From Tranquillimonas alkanivorans (GTDB lineage: Bacteria; Pseudomonadota; Alphaproteobacteria; Rhodobacterales; Rhodobacteraceae), in NCBI RefSeq assembly GCF_900115595.1, contig NZ_FOXA01000008.1:62001-126000 (forward strand): a DNA stretch of 64,000 bases, written 5' to 3'. The stretch's first letter is position 1, and every line of letters begins with the position of its first letter. Below, piece by piece: positions 41,422-51,810 of this stretch. Below the pieces are notes generated by a model, which was given only the letters and a program-made list of their open reading frames with translations, was not told the DNA's origin and ran no database searches. A program made the translations under genes and the position numbers.

Positions 41422-43182
41422 TCACTCGGCTGCGGTGCGTTGTTCGGCGTGAAGCGGCAGCTGCATCTCGAAGACGGCCCCTCCGTCGGGCGCGTTGCGC
41501 GCCGTCAGGCGGCCGCCGAGGTCGCTGACGATCCCCGACGAGATGGCGAGGCCGAGCCCCACCCCGTCGCCGGGTGCCTTGGTCGTGTAGAAGGGTTCGA
41601 ACAGGCTTTCGAGATCCTCGATCCCGGTGCCGTTGTCGCGGACCGTGAGCGTGGCGGTGTCGCCGGTGGACAGAAGGATCTCGATCTCGGGGCGCTCGGC
41701 CTGCTTGGTGGCGTCCACGGCGTTGCGCAGCAGGTTGATGATCACCTGCTCGACGCGGATGCGGTCGGCCCGCACCGTCACCGGGTGCGACGGAAGCGAA
41801 CGGGTGACAGCGATATCGCGCGTCTTGAGCTGCGGCTCCATCATCGACAGCGCCGACGACACGCAGTCGCGCAGATCGAGCGTCTCGAACGCCTCGCCGC
41901 CCTTGCGGGCATAGGACTTGAGCTGGCGCGTGATCGCGCCCATCCGCTCGATCAGGTCGTCGATGCGCTGGAACGACGACAGCGCCTCCTCGGGTCGCTT
42001 GCGCTGAAGCAGCAGCTTCGCGCCGGCCAGATAGGTCTTCATCGCCGCGAGCGGCTGGTTCAACTCGTGGCTAACGGCCGCCGACATTTCGCCCAGGGCG
42101 GCCAGTTTCGAGGTCTGCTCGACCGTCTGCTCGGCCACTTCCAGGTTCTTCTCCGCCTTCTCGCGCTGCGCGATCTCGCGCTGAAGGCGGTTGTTGAGCT
42201 GGCGCAGCTCGACGGTTTCGCGCTGGAAGAACAGCGAGCGCGACAGCGCCTTGCGCGTCATCAGGTAGAAGGTGCCGGCCAGCAGCAGCGCAAAGCCCAT
42301 GATCTCGAGCGCGAGCACCCCGTTCACCCGCTCGCGCACGCTGGCATAGGTGGTGAAGGAGGTCATGCGCCAGCCCTGGAACGGGATGCGCGCGTCCTGA
42401 CGCATCACCGCCTCGCCCGACAGATACGCGTCGGGCGGCAGGGCGCCCCAGTCGGTCGTGGCCTTCAGCGCCCGCTGGATGGCATTCGGGGCCGAACGGG
42501 CGGCCAGCGCCTCTTCCTCGGTGCGCCCGCGCCAGCGGCTTTCGGTGGCCAGGATGATCTGGCCCTCACTGTTGGTGACGAACACGGCGTCGGAAAAGCC
42601 CGCCCAGTTCTGCTCGAACTTCTGAAGGTCGACGCCCACCACGATGGCCCCCATCAACTCGCCGCCCACGGTGATCTTTCGCGAGTAGAAGAAGGCGAAA
42701 GCGCCGGAGTCGGTGCGCGTGGTGGTGAAGATCGTATCGTTCGAGCGCAGCGCCTCGATGAAATAGGCGGCGTTGCGGTGGGACGAGCCCAGCCGGCTGC
42801 GGTCGGTCGCGGCCACGGCGCGCCCGTCCTTGTCCAGCAGCATGAGCGAGGCTGCGCCGATTTCCTCGAGGTACGAAATCAGCCGCTGTGTGGTCGGGGT
42901 GTAGTCGCCCGAGTTCAGCGCGCCGATCAGCGCCGGATCGCGCGACAGCAGCAGCGGCACGACAGAGGCGCGCTGAAGCTCGCTGCGCAGGTGGCCGGAA
43001 TACAGCGCCAGCCGCACCTCGGCACGATTTCTCGTGCTCTCGGTGAACCGTTCGGTCAGAAACTGGTTCGTCACCCAGACGACCGCCACCGCGAAGGCGA
43101 CGAACCCGGCCAGAAGGACACGGACCCGCCAAGGGCGGGCCGGGCTCTTGACCGGAAGTTTGGGTGCTGCGCGCTCCGTCAT
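41422..43182 (-). CDS. dctB: DctB-type sensor histidine kinase
   Basis: 586 residues. A membrane helix (about 20-42), a periplasmic PAS-like (PDC) sensor of about 260 residues and a second helix (about 295-315) precede a coiled-coil and the kinase core. The H-box MSAAVSHELNQPLAAMKTYL, the N-box IINLLRNAVDATKQ and the ATP lid VRDNGTGIEDLE with GVGLGLAISSGIVSDLGG are typical of the DctB/HPK4 group. DctB kinases sense C4-dicarboxylates. It is co-transcribed with the response regulator immediately downstream and lies 37 bases from purQ. Confidence 0.93.
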   Translation of the reverse strand: MTERAAPKLPVKSPARPWRVRVLLAGFVAFAVAVVWVTNQFLTERFTESTRNRAEVRLALYSGHLRSELQRASVVPLLLSRDPALIGALNSGDYTPTTQRLISYLEEIGAASLMLLDKDGRAVAATDRSRLGSSHRNAAYFIEALRSNDTIFTTTRTDSGAFAFFYSRKITVGGELMGAIVVGVDLQKFEQNWAGFSDAVFVTNSEGQIILATESRWRGRTEEEALAARSAPNAIQRALKATTDWGALPPDAYLSGEAVMRQDARIPFQGWRMTSFTTYASVRERVNGVLALEIMGFALLLAGTFYLMTRKALSRSLFFQRETVELRQLNNRLQREIAQREKAEKNLEVAEQTVEQTSKLAALGEMSAAVSHELNQPLAAMKTYLAGAKLLLQRKRPEEALSSFQRIDDLIERMGAITRQLKSYARKGGEAFETLDLRDCVSSALSMMEPQLKTRDIAVTRSLPSHPVTVRADRIRVEQVIINLLRNAVDATKQAERPEIEILLSTGDTATLTVRDNGTGIEDLESLFEPFYTTKAPGDGVGLGLAISSGIVSDLGGRLTARNAPDGGAVFEMQLPLHAEQRTAAE

Positions 43183-43219
43183 GCCGGCAAGTTAAGCCCG
43201 GCGCTCTCCGGCAACAAGC

Positions 43220-43888
43220 TTACGCAGCGGCAAATGCACCACACAATGCGCGGAACAGCGCCGAGCCATCGGGCTGTCCAAGCGCCGAATCCGCCGCCCG
43301 CTCGGGGTGCGGCATCATGCCCAGCACGCGCTTGTTCGCCGACAGCACGCCCGCGATGTCGGCGACGGACCCGTTGGGGTTGTCGACATAGGTGAAGGCG
43401 ATGCGCCCCTCGTCGCGCAGCCGCGCCACGCCGTCGGCGTCCAGCGTGTAGTTGCCGTCGTGGTGCGCGATGGGCAGCGCGATCTGCTGCCCCTCGGCGT
43501 AGCCCTCGGTGAAGGCGGTGGCGGCGGTCTCGACCCGCAGCGGCACCGTCTTGCAGATATAGCGCAGCCCGCGGTTGCGCATCAGCGCACCCGGCAGCAG
43601 CCCTGTCTCGGTCAGCACCTGGAAGCCGTTGCAGACGCCGAGGGCGAAGCCCCCCTTCTCGGCATGGCGCTTGAGCGCCCCGCAGATAGGCGAGCGCGCG
43701 GCGATGGCGCCGCAGCGCAGATAGTCGCCGTAGGAAAAGCCGCCGGGCACGCCGACGACATCGGTGCCGGCGGGAAGCTCGGTGTCCTTGTGCCAGACCA
43801 TCTCGACCTCGGCCCCGGCCTGCCGGAAGGCGGTGGCGAGGTCGCGGTCGCAGTTTGATCCGGGAAAGACGATGACGGCGGCTTTCAT
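43220..43888 (-). CDS. purQ: Phosphoribosylformylglycinamidine synthase subunit PurQ
   Basis: 222-residue glutaminase subunit that supplies ammonia to PurL in purine synthesis step 4. It is a class I amidotransferase: nucleophile cysteine in [20 protein letters not shown], and the His-Glu dyad in [18 protein letters not shown]. The start [17 protein letters not shown] is conserved. It works with PurS and PurL; purS lies upstream but is separated from it by an alcohol dehydrogenase gene. purL is not in the window. Confidence 0.96.
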   Translation of the reverse strand: MKAAVIVFPGSNCDRDLATAFRQAGAEVEMVWHKDTELPAGTDVVGVPGGFSYGDYLRCGAIAARSPICGALKRHAEKGGFALGVCNGFQVLTETGLLPGALMRNRGLRYICKTVPLRVETAATAFTEGYAEGQQIALPIAHHDGNYTLDADGVARLRDEGRIAFTYVDNPNGSVADIAGVLSANKRVLGMMPHPERAADSALGQPDGSALFRALCGAFAAA

Positions 43889-43898
43889 GGGCGGCCCC

Positions 43899-44936
43899 TC
43901 AGTTCAGGAAATCCGTGACGACGGCCACGCCCGGCGGCGTCGGCCCGTTCATGGCGCGCAGTTCGGCGCTGACGTCGGACAGCGCGATCTCGCGCGCGAT
44001 CAGCGGGCTCAGGTCCACCGCGCCGCTCTCGATCAGGCTCAGCAGGCTGGGGTAGCGCCACGACGGCATCCCGCGCGAGCCGTAGAGGGCGAGGTTGCCC
44101 ATGTAGACCGCGTTCATGTTGATATCCATGCGCGCCTGGTGGCCCACCGGCATGCCCAGTTGCACGTGACGCCCCAGAGGTCGGAGGCACTCGACCGAGG
44201 CATTCACCGTCGCGTCGATCCCCAGCGCCTCGACCGAGACATGGGCGCCGCCGCCGGTGATCTCGCGGATGCGCGCGGCGGTCTCGCCCTCGCGCGCGTC
44301 AATGGCGGCCTCGGCCCCCAGGGACAGCGCGTGATCGAGCTTCTCTTGCACCACGTCCACCACGACGACCCGCGCCCCCAGCGCCCGGCCCAGCAGCATC
44401 GTCGACAGGCCAAGCCCGCCGGTCCCGTGCACCGCGAGCCATTCGCCGCCCTTGAGTGCCGCGCGCCCCGTCAGCGCGTGCCAGGCGGTCGTCACCCGGC
44501 AGCCGAGCCCGGCTGCCAAGGTGGGCGACATGCTCTCGGGCAGGCGCGTGAGGTTGTGGTCGTAGGGGACGGCAACGTACTCGGCGAAGGCGCCCGGCTC
44601 GACGAAACCTGGCAGCCGCTGGTTCGGGCAAGTCGTCTGTTCGCCCGACTGGCAGTTCGGACAGGAGCCGCAGGCCAGGATGAACGGCGCGACCAGCACG
44701 TCGCCCACCCGCCAACGCGACCGCGGCCCGGCCTCGACAACCTCGCCGCAGTATTCGTGCCCGCCGATCTGGCCCGGCTTGACCCGCGGATGCTCGCCCG
44801 ACCAGCCGTGCCAGTCTGAGCGGCAGACGCCGCAGGCCAGCACCCTGAGCACCACGCCGTCCTCGGGACACGCCGGCTGCGCCACGTCCTCGAGCGACAG
44901 GTCGGCGTTGTACTCGCGCAGCACCGCGGCGCGCAT
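43899..44936 (-). CDS. Zinc-dependent alcohol dehydrogenase inserted between purS and purQ
   Basis: 345 residues, MDR superfamily. Catalytic zinc ligands are in [12 protein letters not shown] and [13 protein letters not shown]; the structural zinc site has the four cysteines of [18 protein letters not shown]. The Rossmann motif is [20 protein letters not shown]. The start ATG at 44936 overlaps the purS stop (TGATG); an in-frame GTG one codon earlier is possible. The gap to purQ is ten bases. So this non-purine gene sits inside a purine operon with coupled starts. Substrate unknown; short or medium-chain alcohols or aldehydes are typical. Confidence 0.92.
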   Translation of the reverse strand: MRAAVLREYNADLSLEDVAQPACPEDGVVLRVLACGVCRSDWHGWSGEHPRVKPGQIGGHEYCGEVVEAGPRSRWRVGDVLVAPFILACGSCPNCQSGEQTTCPNQRLPGFVEPGAFAEYVAVPYDHNLTRLPESMSPTLAAGLGCRVTTAWHALTGRAALKGGEWLAVHGTGGLGLSTMLLGRALGARVVVVDVVQEKLDHALSLGAEAAIDAREGETAARIREITGGGAHVSVEALGIDATVNASVECLRPLGRHVQLGMPVGHQARMDINMNAVYMGNLALYGSRGMPSWRYPSLLSLIESGAVDLSPLIAREIALSDVSAELRAMNGPTPPGVAVVTDFLN

Positions 44937-45175
44937 CACAGCACCTCGACCCGGTAGCTTTCAATCACCGTGTTGGCGAGCAGCTTCTCGCACATCTCGC
45001 GCACCTGCGCCTCGGCCTTGCCGGCGTCGTCTTCGGCCAGGTCCAGTTCGATCACCTTGCCCTGGCGCACGCCCTCGACCCCCTCGAACCCCAGCGATCC
45101 CAGGGCGTGGCGCACGGCCTCGCCCTGCGGGTCCAGAACGCCGTCCTTCAGCATCACGTGCACGCGCGCCTTCAT
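44936..45175 (-). CDS. purS: Phosphoribosylformylglycinamidine synthase subunit PurS
   Basis: 79-residue small subunit that bridges PurQ and PurL. The sequence ARVHVMLKDGVLDPQGEAVR, then HALGSLGFEGVEGVRQGKVI, matches the whole length of the family. It is 65 bases downstream of purC and overlaps the alcohol dehydrogenase start. Confidence 0.94.
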   Translation of the reverse strand: MKARVHVMLKDGVLDPQGEAVRHALGSLGFEGVEGVRQGKVIELDLAEDDAGKAEAQVREMCEKLLANTVIESYRVEVL

Positions 45176-45240
45176 GCGCCACTCCCCTGTTTCTTCTTCG
45201 CGAAAATGCTCACGACACCGCTGCCGCCCGCGTCACCCTT

Positions 45241-46002
45241 TCAATTGATGAGCGTGGGCTTCGCCGCATGCGTGACGTTCGAGGGCAGCACCCCCAGGCG
45301 CCGCGCGACCTCGGTATAGGCATCGGCCAGATCGCCCAGGTCGCGGCGGAACACGTCCTTGTCGAGCTTCTGCCCGCTCTCGATGTCCCACAGCCGGCAG
45401 CTGTCGGGGCTAATCTCGTCGGCGACCACGAGCCGGGGGAAGTCGTTCTCCCAGATGCGGCCGATCTCGATCTTGAAGTCCACCAGCTTGATGCCGACCG
45501 CCAGGAAGCAGCCCGACAGGAAATCGTTCACGCGCAGCGCCAGCGCCACCATGTCGTCGAGGTCCTGCTGCGCCGCCCAGCCGAAGGCGATGATGTGCTC
45601 TTCGCTGACCAGCGGGTCGCCCAGCTTGTCGTCCTTGTAGCAGAACTCGACGATCGGGCGCGGCAGCGGCGTGCCCTCGGCCAGTCCCAGCCGGGTCGAG
45701 ATCGAGCCGGCGGCGAAGTTGCGCACGATGACCTCGAGCGGGATGATCTCGACCGAGCGGATCAGCTGCTCGCGCATGTTGATGCGCTTGATGAAGTGGT
45801 TCGGGATACCGACCTGAGTCAGCCCCTTCATAAAGAACTCGCTCAGGCGGTTGTTGAGCACGCCCTTGCCGTCGATGGTCGCCTTCTTCTGCGCGTTGAA
45901 GGCGGTGGCGTCGTCCTTGAAATACTGCACGAACGTGCCCGGCTCGGGGCCTTCGTACAGGATCTTCGCCTTGCCTTCGTAGATCTTCTTGCGACGTGCC
46001 AT
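45241..46002 (-). CDS. purC: SAICAR synthetase PurC
   Basis: 253 residues; joins aspartate to CAIR with ATP in purine synthesis. Landmarks are [20 protein letters not shown], the [20 protein letters not shown] segment, [10 protein letters not shown] and [15 protein letters not shown]. The start ATG at 46002 has TTGGAGC upstream. First gene of the purC-purS-adh-purQ run, divergent from the zeta-subunit gene 212 bases away. Confidence 0.97.
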   Translation of the reverse strand: MARRKKIYEGKAKILYEGPEPGTFVQYFKDDATAFNAQKKATIDGKGVLNNRLSEFFMKGLTQVGIPNHFIKRINMREQLIRSVEIIPLEVIVRNFAAGSISTRLGLAEGTPLPRPIVEFCYKDDKLGDPLVSEEHIIAFGWAAQQDLDDMVALALRVNDFLSGCFLAVGIKLVDFKIEIGRIWENDFPRLVVADEISPDSCRLWDIESGQKLDKDVFRRDLGDLADAYTEVARRLGVLPSNVTHAAKPTLIN

Positions 46003-46214
46003 GTAAGCTCCAATGCCATCGCCCGCGGATCCGCCCCCGGTCGGGCGCCGCGGTCGCGTGTTGCGCGCTCCTATAGGGCAGATGGGGGCTCTCGGCAAGA
46101 AATGTAACGTCCATGCTGCCCGGGGCCGCGATGCCGCACCCAGGTGGCAGATCTTGCGGGAGCGTCGGACCGGCGGCATACCGAAGACACGGATAGTGAC
46201 GCGGGGAGGATTCC

Positions 46215-46529
46215 ATGACCACCTTCGACGAACGCGAGCGCGCCTTCGAGAACAAGTTCGCCCACGACGCCGAGATGCAGTTCCGCGCCGAGGCGCGGCG
46301 CAACAAGCTTCTGGGCCTGTGGGCGGCTGAACTGATGGGCAAGACCGGCGACGACGCCGAGAATTATGCCAAGGAGATCGTGAAGGCCGACCTCAGCAAG
46401 CCTGAGCACGAGGCCGTCGTGCAGCGCGTCGCAATGGACCTCGGCGGCGACGCCGACGAGGCCACGGTGCGGCGCAAGATGGACGAGCTTCTGACAGTCG
46501 CCAAGGCCCAGCTGATCGACGAGGTCTGA
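46215..46529 (+). CDS. F1-ATPase zeta subunit (ATPase inhibitor, DUF1476)
   Basis: 104 residues. The zeta protein of alphaproteobacteria, first characterised in Paracoccus, blocks ATP hydrolysis by the F1 motor through its N-terminal segment. The inhibitory N-terminus [20 protein letters not shown] is well conserved, followed by the four-helix bundle ([20 protein letters not shown] and on). Start has GGGGAGGATTCC upstream. A perfect ten-base-pair hairpin lies 72 bases downstream. Confidence 0.92.
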   Translation: MTTFDERERAFENKFAHDAEMQFRAEARRNKLLGLWAAELMGKTGDDAENYAKEIVKADLSKPEHEAVVQRVAMDLGGDADEATVRRKMDELLTVAKAQLIDEV

Positions 46530-46601
46530 GACCTGCGCCGGCCCGCCCCGCGGGGTCGGCCGGCGGCACGTCCCGGACGCCGCAAATACGACTTCCATTC
46601 A

Positions 46602-46626
46602 CCGCATGCGAAGACGTCGCATGCGG
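46602..46626 (+). terminator. Perfect hairpin downstream of the zeta-subunit gene
   Basis: CCGCATGCGA and TCGCATGCGG form ten perfect base pairs around a five-base loop (AGACG). There is no T-run, so it may terminate poorly or protect the 3' end of the mRNA. A GC-rich inverted repeat also occurs closer to the stop (about 46540-46566). Confidence 0.5.
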
Positions 46627-46699
46627 CTGCCTTCAACGGCTTGTCCGTCCTCGGCCGATAGACCCGCCGCGAGCGGGTAACGGGGTTTTCCAAAGATGA

Positions 46700-46930
46700 G
46701 GACTGCGCCGGTTCAAGCAGGCCTTTGCGCCCGAGTGGGAGCGGCTGTACTTCGCCGCGCCGGGGCGCCTGTCGCTCCTGCTCGCGGAGCTCGACATCGC
46801 GCGGGCCATTGCGCGGCCTGCGCTCCTGCCTCATGAAGATCATGAAGGCTCGCCATTTGCGCCGCCACCGCAGACGTGGCATCACCCGCCGCAACCCGAG
46901 CCCGAGGGCTCTATCCCAGAGGCGATTTCC
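46700..46930 (+). pseudogene. C-terminal remnant of a phosphatidylglycerol lysyltransferase-like (DUF2156) gene
   Basis: Directly after an in-frame stop at 46697, the frame reads GLRRFKQAFAPEWERLYFAA then PGRLSLLLAELDIARAIARP, which matches the C-terminal end of MprF/DUF2156 proteins (the aminoacyl-phospholipid synthase domain). Nothing upstream encodes the rest of such a protein, and there is no start. The frame continues past the start of the methyltransferase gene. I read it as a relic left by deletion. The homology is short and from memory. Confidence 0.5.
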
Positions 46931-46931
46931 G

Positions 46932-47944
<1,013 letters not shown>

Positions 47945-47948
<4 letters not shown>

Positions 47949-49039
47949 AACAGCAGAAGCTGGTCGCCCGGCTGCGGCGGCACGCGGAACAGGTCGGTGC
48001 GCAGGGGCGGCAGCTTTCCGTCGAGCCCCAGCCGCCTGGCCGCGATGTCGAACCGCCGGGCGATCATCTGCGCATGCACGCCCTCGCCCCGCATGCGGTG
48101 GCCCCACTCGGCCGAGTACTCCTGCCCGCCGTGCATCTCGCGCAGGCGGGCCATCACCTTGGCCTTGCGGTCGGGATAATGCTCGGCCAGCCACTCCTGG
48201 AACAGCGGGCTGACCTCGAGCGGCAGGCGCAGCATGATCCAGCTTGCCCCCGCCGCGCCCGCGTCGCGCGCGGCCTGCAGAATCGCCTCCATCTCCGGAT
48301 CAGTCAGCCCCGGGATCACCGGCGACACCATCACCCGCACCGGCACCCCTGCCCGTGCCAGCGTCTCGATTGCCTTCAGCCGGCGCTGGGGTGACGGCAC
48401 CCGCGGCTCGAGCTTGCGCGACAGGTCCCGATCGAGCGTGGTGACCGAGATGCCGACCGCCGCCAGCCCATCGGCCGCCATTTCGGACAGTATGCCGGCG
48501 TCCCGCTCGACCATCGCGCCCTTCGTGGCGATGGTGACGGGGTGGCGGAAGTCGCGCAGCACCTCGAGCACGCTACGCATGATGCGCCGCTCGCGCTCGA
48601 TGGGTTGATAAGGGTCGGTGTTGGTACCGATGGCGATGGGCCTGGGGACATAGCGCCGCGCCGACAGCTCCTTCGCCAGGCGTTCCGGCGCGCCGGGCCG
48701 CGCGATCAGCTTCGTCTCGAAATCCAGCCCCGGCGACAGACCGAGATAGGCGTGCGTGGGCCGCGCGAAGCAATAGATGCAGCCGTGCTCGCACCCCCGG
48801 TAGGGGTTCACCGACCGGTCGAAGCCGATGTCGGGCGAGGTGTTTCGCGTCAGGACCTTCTTCGCCGTCTCCTCGCGCACCTCGGTGCGCAGTGGTGGCA
48901 GGGGTTCGCCGTCACCGGGCCAGCCGTCGTCCTCCGCCGCGCCGGACAGCCGGTCGTAGCGCACCGCCGGGTTGCTTGCGGCGCCACGGCCCAGGGCGCG
49001 GGAACGGGTGGAGGGATGCGGATCCATAGGGTACAACAT
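47945..49039 (-). CDS. PA0069 family radical SAM protein (spore-photoproduct-lyase-like)
   Basis: 364 residues. The radical SAM cluster motif is in RGCEHGCIYCFARPTHAYLG (Cys-x3-Cys-x2-Cys). Further conserved parts are AIGTNTDPYQPIERERRIMR and VSPVIPGLTDPEMEAIL. The family resembles DNA photoproduct lyases but its reaction is unproven. The ATG at 49039 lies only one base from a LexA-type operator whose centre contains TATAAT, so the mRNA may start at or within a few bases of the start codon (leaderless). An ATG four codons later is an alternative. It belongs, by its operator, to the SOS response. Confidence 0.9.
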
Positions 49040-49040
49040 G

Positions 49041-49055
49041 GAACATTATAAGAAC
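49041..49055 (-). promoter_or_regulatory. LexA (SOS) box overlapping a -10 element
   Basis: On the minus strand the site reads GTTCTTATAATGTTC, a perfect match to the alphaproteobacterial LexA operator GTTC-N7-GTTC. Its spacer holds TATAAT, a consensus -10 hexamer. The radical SAM start codon begins one base downstream. Repressor binding would cover the promoter core. Confidence 0.85.
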
Positions 49056-49242
49056 ATCGTCCAGCCCCGCCGCGGGCCATAATCATCATGAAGACTTTTC
49101 AGTGTTCCGCGCGTTCCTGCGTGAGGCCGCGACGGATATATGTCGCGTGTGCTCGGGCGCGTGTCGGAAACCGGAAGGTGGGCGCGCCGAAAACAGCTAA
49201 TCGTCGCCGCAAGGGCCACGGCGCGCGCAGGAGACTGGCAGG

Positions 49243-49950
49243 ATGTCCGACGAAGAAGACGATATCGTTCTGAGCGAACTGGACGACGACGAGCTCGTAC
49301 AGCAGATGCAGGACGACCTTTACGACGGTCTCCGGGAAGAGATCGAGGAAGGCGTGAACATCCTGCTCGAACGCGGATGGGAGCCCTACCGCGTGCTGAC
49401 CGAGGCGCTGGTCGGCGGCATGACCATCGTCGGCAACGACTTCCGGGACGGCATCCTTTTCGTGCCCGAGGTGCTGCTGGCCGCCAACGCCATGAAGGGC
49501 GGCATGGGCATCCTCAAACCGCTTCTGGCCGAAACCGGAGCGCCCAAGCAGGGCAAGATGGTCATCGGCACCGTGAAGGGCGATATCCACGACATCGGCA
49601 AGAATCTGGTGTCGATGATGATGGAGGGCGCGGGCTTCGAGATCGTGGACCTGGGCATCAACAACCCGGTCGAGAACTACATCGAGGCGCTTCAGCGCGA
49701 AGAGGCCGACATCCTCGGCATGTCGGCGCTGCTGACCACCACGATGCCCTACATGAAGGTCGTGATCGACACGATGGTCGAACAGGGCATTCGCGATGAT
49801 TACATCGTGCTCGTTGGCGGCGCCCCGCTGAACGAAGAGTTCGGTCGCGCCATCGGCGCCGACGCTTATTGCCGCGACGCGGCCGTGGCTGTCGAGACCG
49901 CGAAACAGTTCGTGTCGCGCAAGCACAACCAGATGGCTGCCGGGGGCTGA
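49243..49950 (+). CDS. Cobalamin (corrinoid)-binding methyltransferase protein
   Basis: 235 residues. A helical cap domain (LTEALVGGMTIVGNDFRDGI, FVPEVLLAANAMKGGMGILK) precedes the B12-binding Rossmann domain with the cobalt-ligand motif KGDIHDIGKNLVSMMMEG (D-x-H-x2-G) and LVGGAPLNEEFGRAIGADAY. It carries the methyl group between a donor methyltransferase and the homocysteine methyltransferase encoded just upstream. Start ATG at 49243 has AGGAGACTGGCAGG ahead. It is followed by a small membrane gene and DUF1638. Confidence 0.93.
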   Translation: MSDEEDDIVLSELDDDELVQQMQDDLYDGLREEIEEGVNILLERGWEPYRVLTEALVGGMTIVGNDFRDGILFVPEVLLAANAMKGGMGILKPLLAETGAPKQGKMVIGTVKGDIHDIGKNLVSMMMEGAGFEIVDLGINNPVENYIEALQREEADILGMSALLTTTMPYMKVVIDTMVEQGIRDDYIVLVGGAPLNEEFGRAIGADAYCRDAAVAVETAKQFVSRKHNQMAAGG

Positions 49951-49972
49951 CCCGGCGGAGGGGAGCATATCG

Positions 49973-50155
49973 ATGCCCATGAGCCGCTACCTGACCATTC
50001 TGGGAAGCGTCATCCTCGCCGCCGGGTTGACCGTGTGGCTGGCCGCCGGCGTCTTTGCCGGGGCCGACGTGATGAACGGCCTTCCGCTGGTGGCGATCCC
50101 CGCGCTGCTGGTGCTTTACCTTGCCTGGCGGCGCATCAGCGACCACCGTGGCTGA
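49973..50155 (+). CDS. Small two-helix membrane protein
   Basis: 60 residues with two hydrophobic helices (YLTILGSVILAAGLTVWLAA and MNGLPLVAIPALLVLYLAW) and a basic tail. The start at 49973 has GGAGGGGAGC upstream; an ATG two codons later is possible. It lies 22 bases after the corrinoid-protein gene and overlaps the DUF1638 gene by eight bases. No known family recognised. Confidence 0.75.
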   Translation: MPMSRYLTILGSVILAAGLTVWLAAGVFAGADVMNGLPLVAIPALLVLYLAWRRISDHRG

Positions 50156-50780
50156 CCCCGACGACGCGACACTGGCGCGCGCGGGTCTGCCGGCCACGGG
50201 ACGGGGCCGCCTGCTGCTGATCGCGTGCGGAGCGCTGGCGCGCGAGATCCTGGCGCTGAAGCGGGCGGGCGGCTGGAACCACATGGACCTCGTCTGCCTG
50301 CCCGCGATCCTGCACAACACGCCAGACCGCATTCCGCAGGCTGTGCGCGCGGCAGTGGAGAAGCATCGCGACGCCTACGACTCGATCTTCGTCGTCTACG
50401 CCGATTGCGGCACCGGCGGAGCGCTGCGTCGCGTCTGCGACGAGTCGGGCGTGGAGATGGTCGAGGGGCCGCACTGCTACAGCTTTTTCGAAGGCAACGC
50501 CGCCTTCGCCGCCCGCGACGAGATCACCGCGTTCTACCTGACCGACTTCCTGGTCCGGCAGTTCGACGCCTTCGTGATCCGGCCCCTCGGGCTCGACCGC
50601 CATCCCGAGCTGCGGGACATGTATTTCGGGAACTACGAAACGCTTGTCTACCAGGCGCAAACCGACAACCCCGCGCTCGACGCGCAGGCGCGTGCGGCGG
50701 CGGACCGGCTGGGGCTCGCCTATGAGCGGCGGTTCACCGGCTACGGAGAGTTGGCGACGACGCTCGAGCGGCTGGCCTAG
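50148..50780 (+). CDS. DUF1638 domain protein
   Basis: 210 residues from a GTG at 50148 within the end of the preceding gene. Family landmarks: LLLIACGALAREILALKRAG, VYADCGTGGALRRVCDESGV and VEGPHCYSFFEGNAAFAARD. The conserved cysteines and histidine suggest metal or cofactor binding. DUF1638 proteins often accompany corrinoid methyltransferases, as here, and may supply or reactivate cobalamin; that is inference. Its stop shares CTAG with sufE. Confidence 0.87.
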   Translation: MADPDDATLARAGLPATGRGRLLLIACGALAREILALKRAGGWNHMDLVCLPAILHNTPDRIPQAVRAAVEKHRDAYDSIFVVYADCGTGGALRRVCDESGVEMVEGPHCYSFFEGNAAFAARDEITAFYLTDFLVRQFDAFVIRPLGLDRHPELRDMYFGNYETLVYQAQTDNPALDAQARAAADRLGLAYERRFTGYGELATTLERLA

Positions 50781-51220
50781 CCCGCCGCCACGCCCTGCCC
50801 GGCCGCGCGCGAGGCGATCTCTCGGATGCGCTGGACCATGGCGCGCAGGCCGTTCGAGCGTTGCGAGGACAGGTGATCGTTCAGGCCCAGACGTTCCAGT
50901 TCGCCCGGCGCGTCGATCTTCAACACCTCGCCCGCCGTGCGCCCGGAATAGAGCGCGCGCAGCACCGCGATCAGGCCCTTCACGATCATCGCGTCGCTGT
51001 CGCCGCGGAAGCGGACCACCGCCTGCGCGCCCTCGCCCTCGATCTCGGGGACGAGCCAGACCTGGCTCGCGCAGCCCTCCACCTTGGTGGCGGGCACCTG
51101 CAACTCGGGCTCGAGCGGTTCCATCTTCTTGCCGAGTTCGATGACGTAGCGATACCGCTCCTCCCAGTCCTCAAGAAACTCGAAGGTCTCGGCGATCTCT
51201 TCGAACGCTTCGCTGGCCAT
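50777..51220 (-). CDS. sufE: SufE family sulfur acceptor
   Basis: 147 residues. SufE takes persulfide sulfur from the cysteine desulfurase SufS for Fe-S cluster assembly. The active cysteine is in ATKVEGCASQVWLVPEIEGE, with the conserved fold core VVRFRGDSDAMIVKGLIAVL and the C-terminal LERLGLNDHLSSQRSNGLRA. The start ATG at 51220 follows AGAGGACACG. It converges on DUF1638 with a four-base stop overlap. No other suf genes are near. Confidence 0.93.
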   Translation of the reverse strand: MASEAFEEIAETFEFLEDWEERYRYVIELGKKMEPLEPELQVPATKVEGCASQVWLVPEIEGEGAQAVVRFRGDSDAMIVKGLIAVLRALYSGRTAGEVLKIDAPGELERLGLNDHLSSQRSNGLRAMVQRIREIASRAAGQGVAAG

Positions 51221-51331
51221 GACGTGTCCTCTCAATCTCGCCCCTGACCTAGGGCTGGGGGGCGTGCTGCACAAGGCTTTTCAAGGCCGCGGCTTTGGGC
51301 TAACCGGAAACGGAAAAAGGGGAGAGATTTC

Positions 51332-51790
51332 ATGGGCCGAGGGCTGCTGACCGCCATCGTGATCGTGGGCACCGCCGCCGGATGCGCGCGCGTGGCCGAC
51401 TCGCGGCTCAACCCGTTCACCTGGTTCGGCGGCTCGTCCGAGGTGGCCGTGACCGAAGAAGCGGCGGTGACGGACGGACGCCCGCTGATGGACCGGGTGG
51501 TGGCTCTGACCGTCGATCCGACGCCGGGCGGTGCGGTGGTGCAGGCGACGGGCCTGCCGCCGCAGCAGGGCTACTGGAACGGTGAACTGATCCCCAGCCC
51601 GGCGGACGTTCCGGGCGACACGGTGGCCGAGTACCAGTTCCGCGTCGCCCCGCCGTTCGAGCCCACGCGCGTCTCGACCCCGCAATCGCGCGAGGTCGTC
51701 GTCGGAACCTACCTGACGCAGGAGCAGCTGGCCGGCATCCGCGAAATTCGTGTGGTCGGTGCCGGGAACGCGCTGGCCGTGCGCCGCTAA
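51332..51790 (+). CDS. Putative lipoprotein, unknown function
   Basis: 152 residues. The N-terminus MGRGLLTAIVIVGTAAGCAR has a signal-peptide core followed by a lipobox-like TAAGC, with Cys18 as the modified residue. The mature part has strands (VVALTVDPTPGGAVVQATGL) and no enzymatic motif. A clear GGGGAGAG ribosome site precedes the start. Such proteins are common in Rhodobacterales; role unknown. Confidence 0.8.
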   Translation: MGRGLLTAIVIVGTAAGCARVADSRLNPFTWFGGSSEVAVTEEAAVTDGRPLMDRVVALTVDPTPGGAVVQATGLPPQQGYWNGELIPSPADVPGDTVAEYQFRVAPPFEPTRVSTPQSREVVVGTYLTQEQLAGIREIRVVGAGNALAVRR

Positions 51791-51810
51791 AAGCGCACGG
51801 CCCCGCGGGG

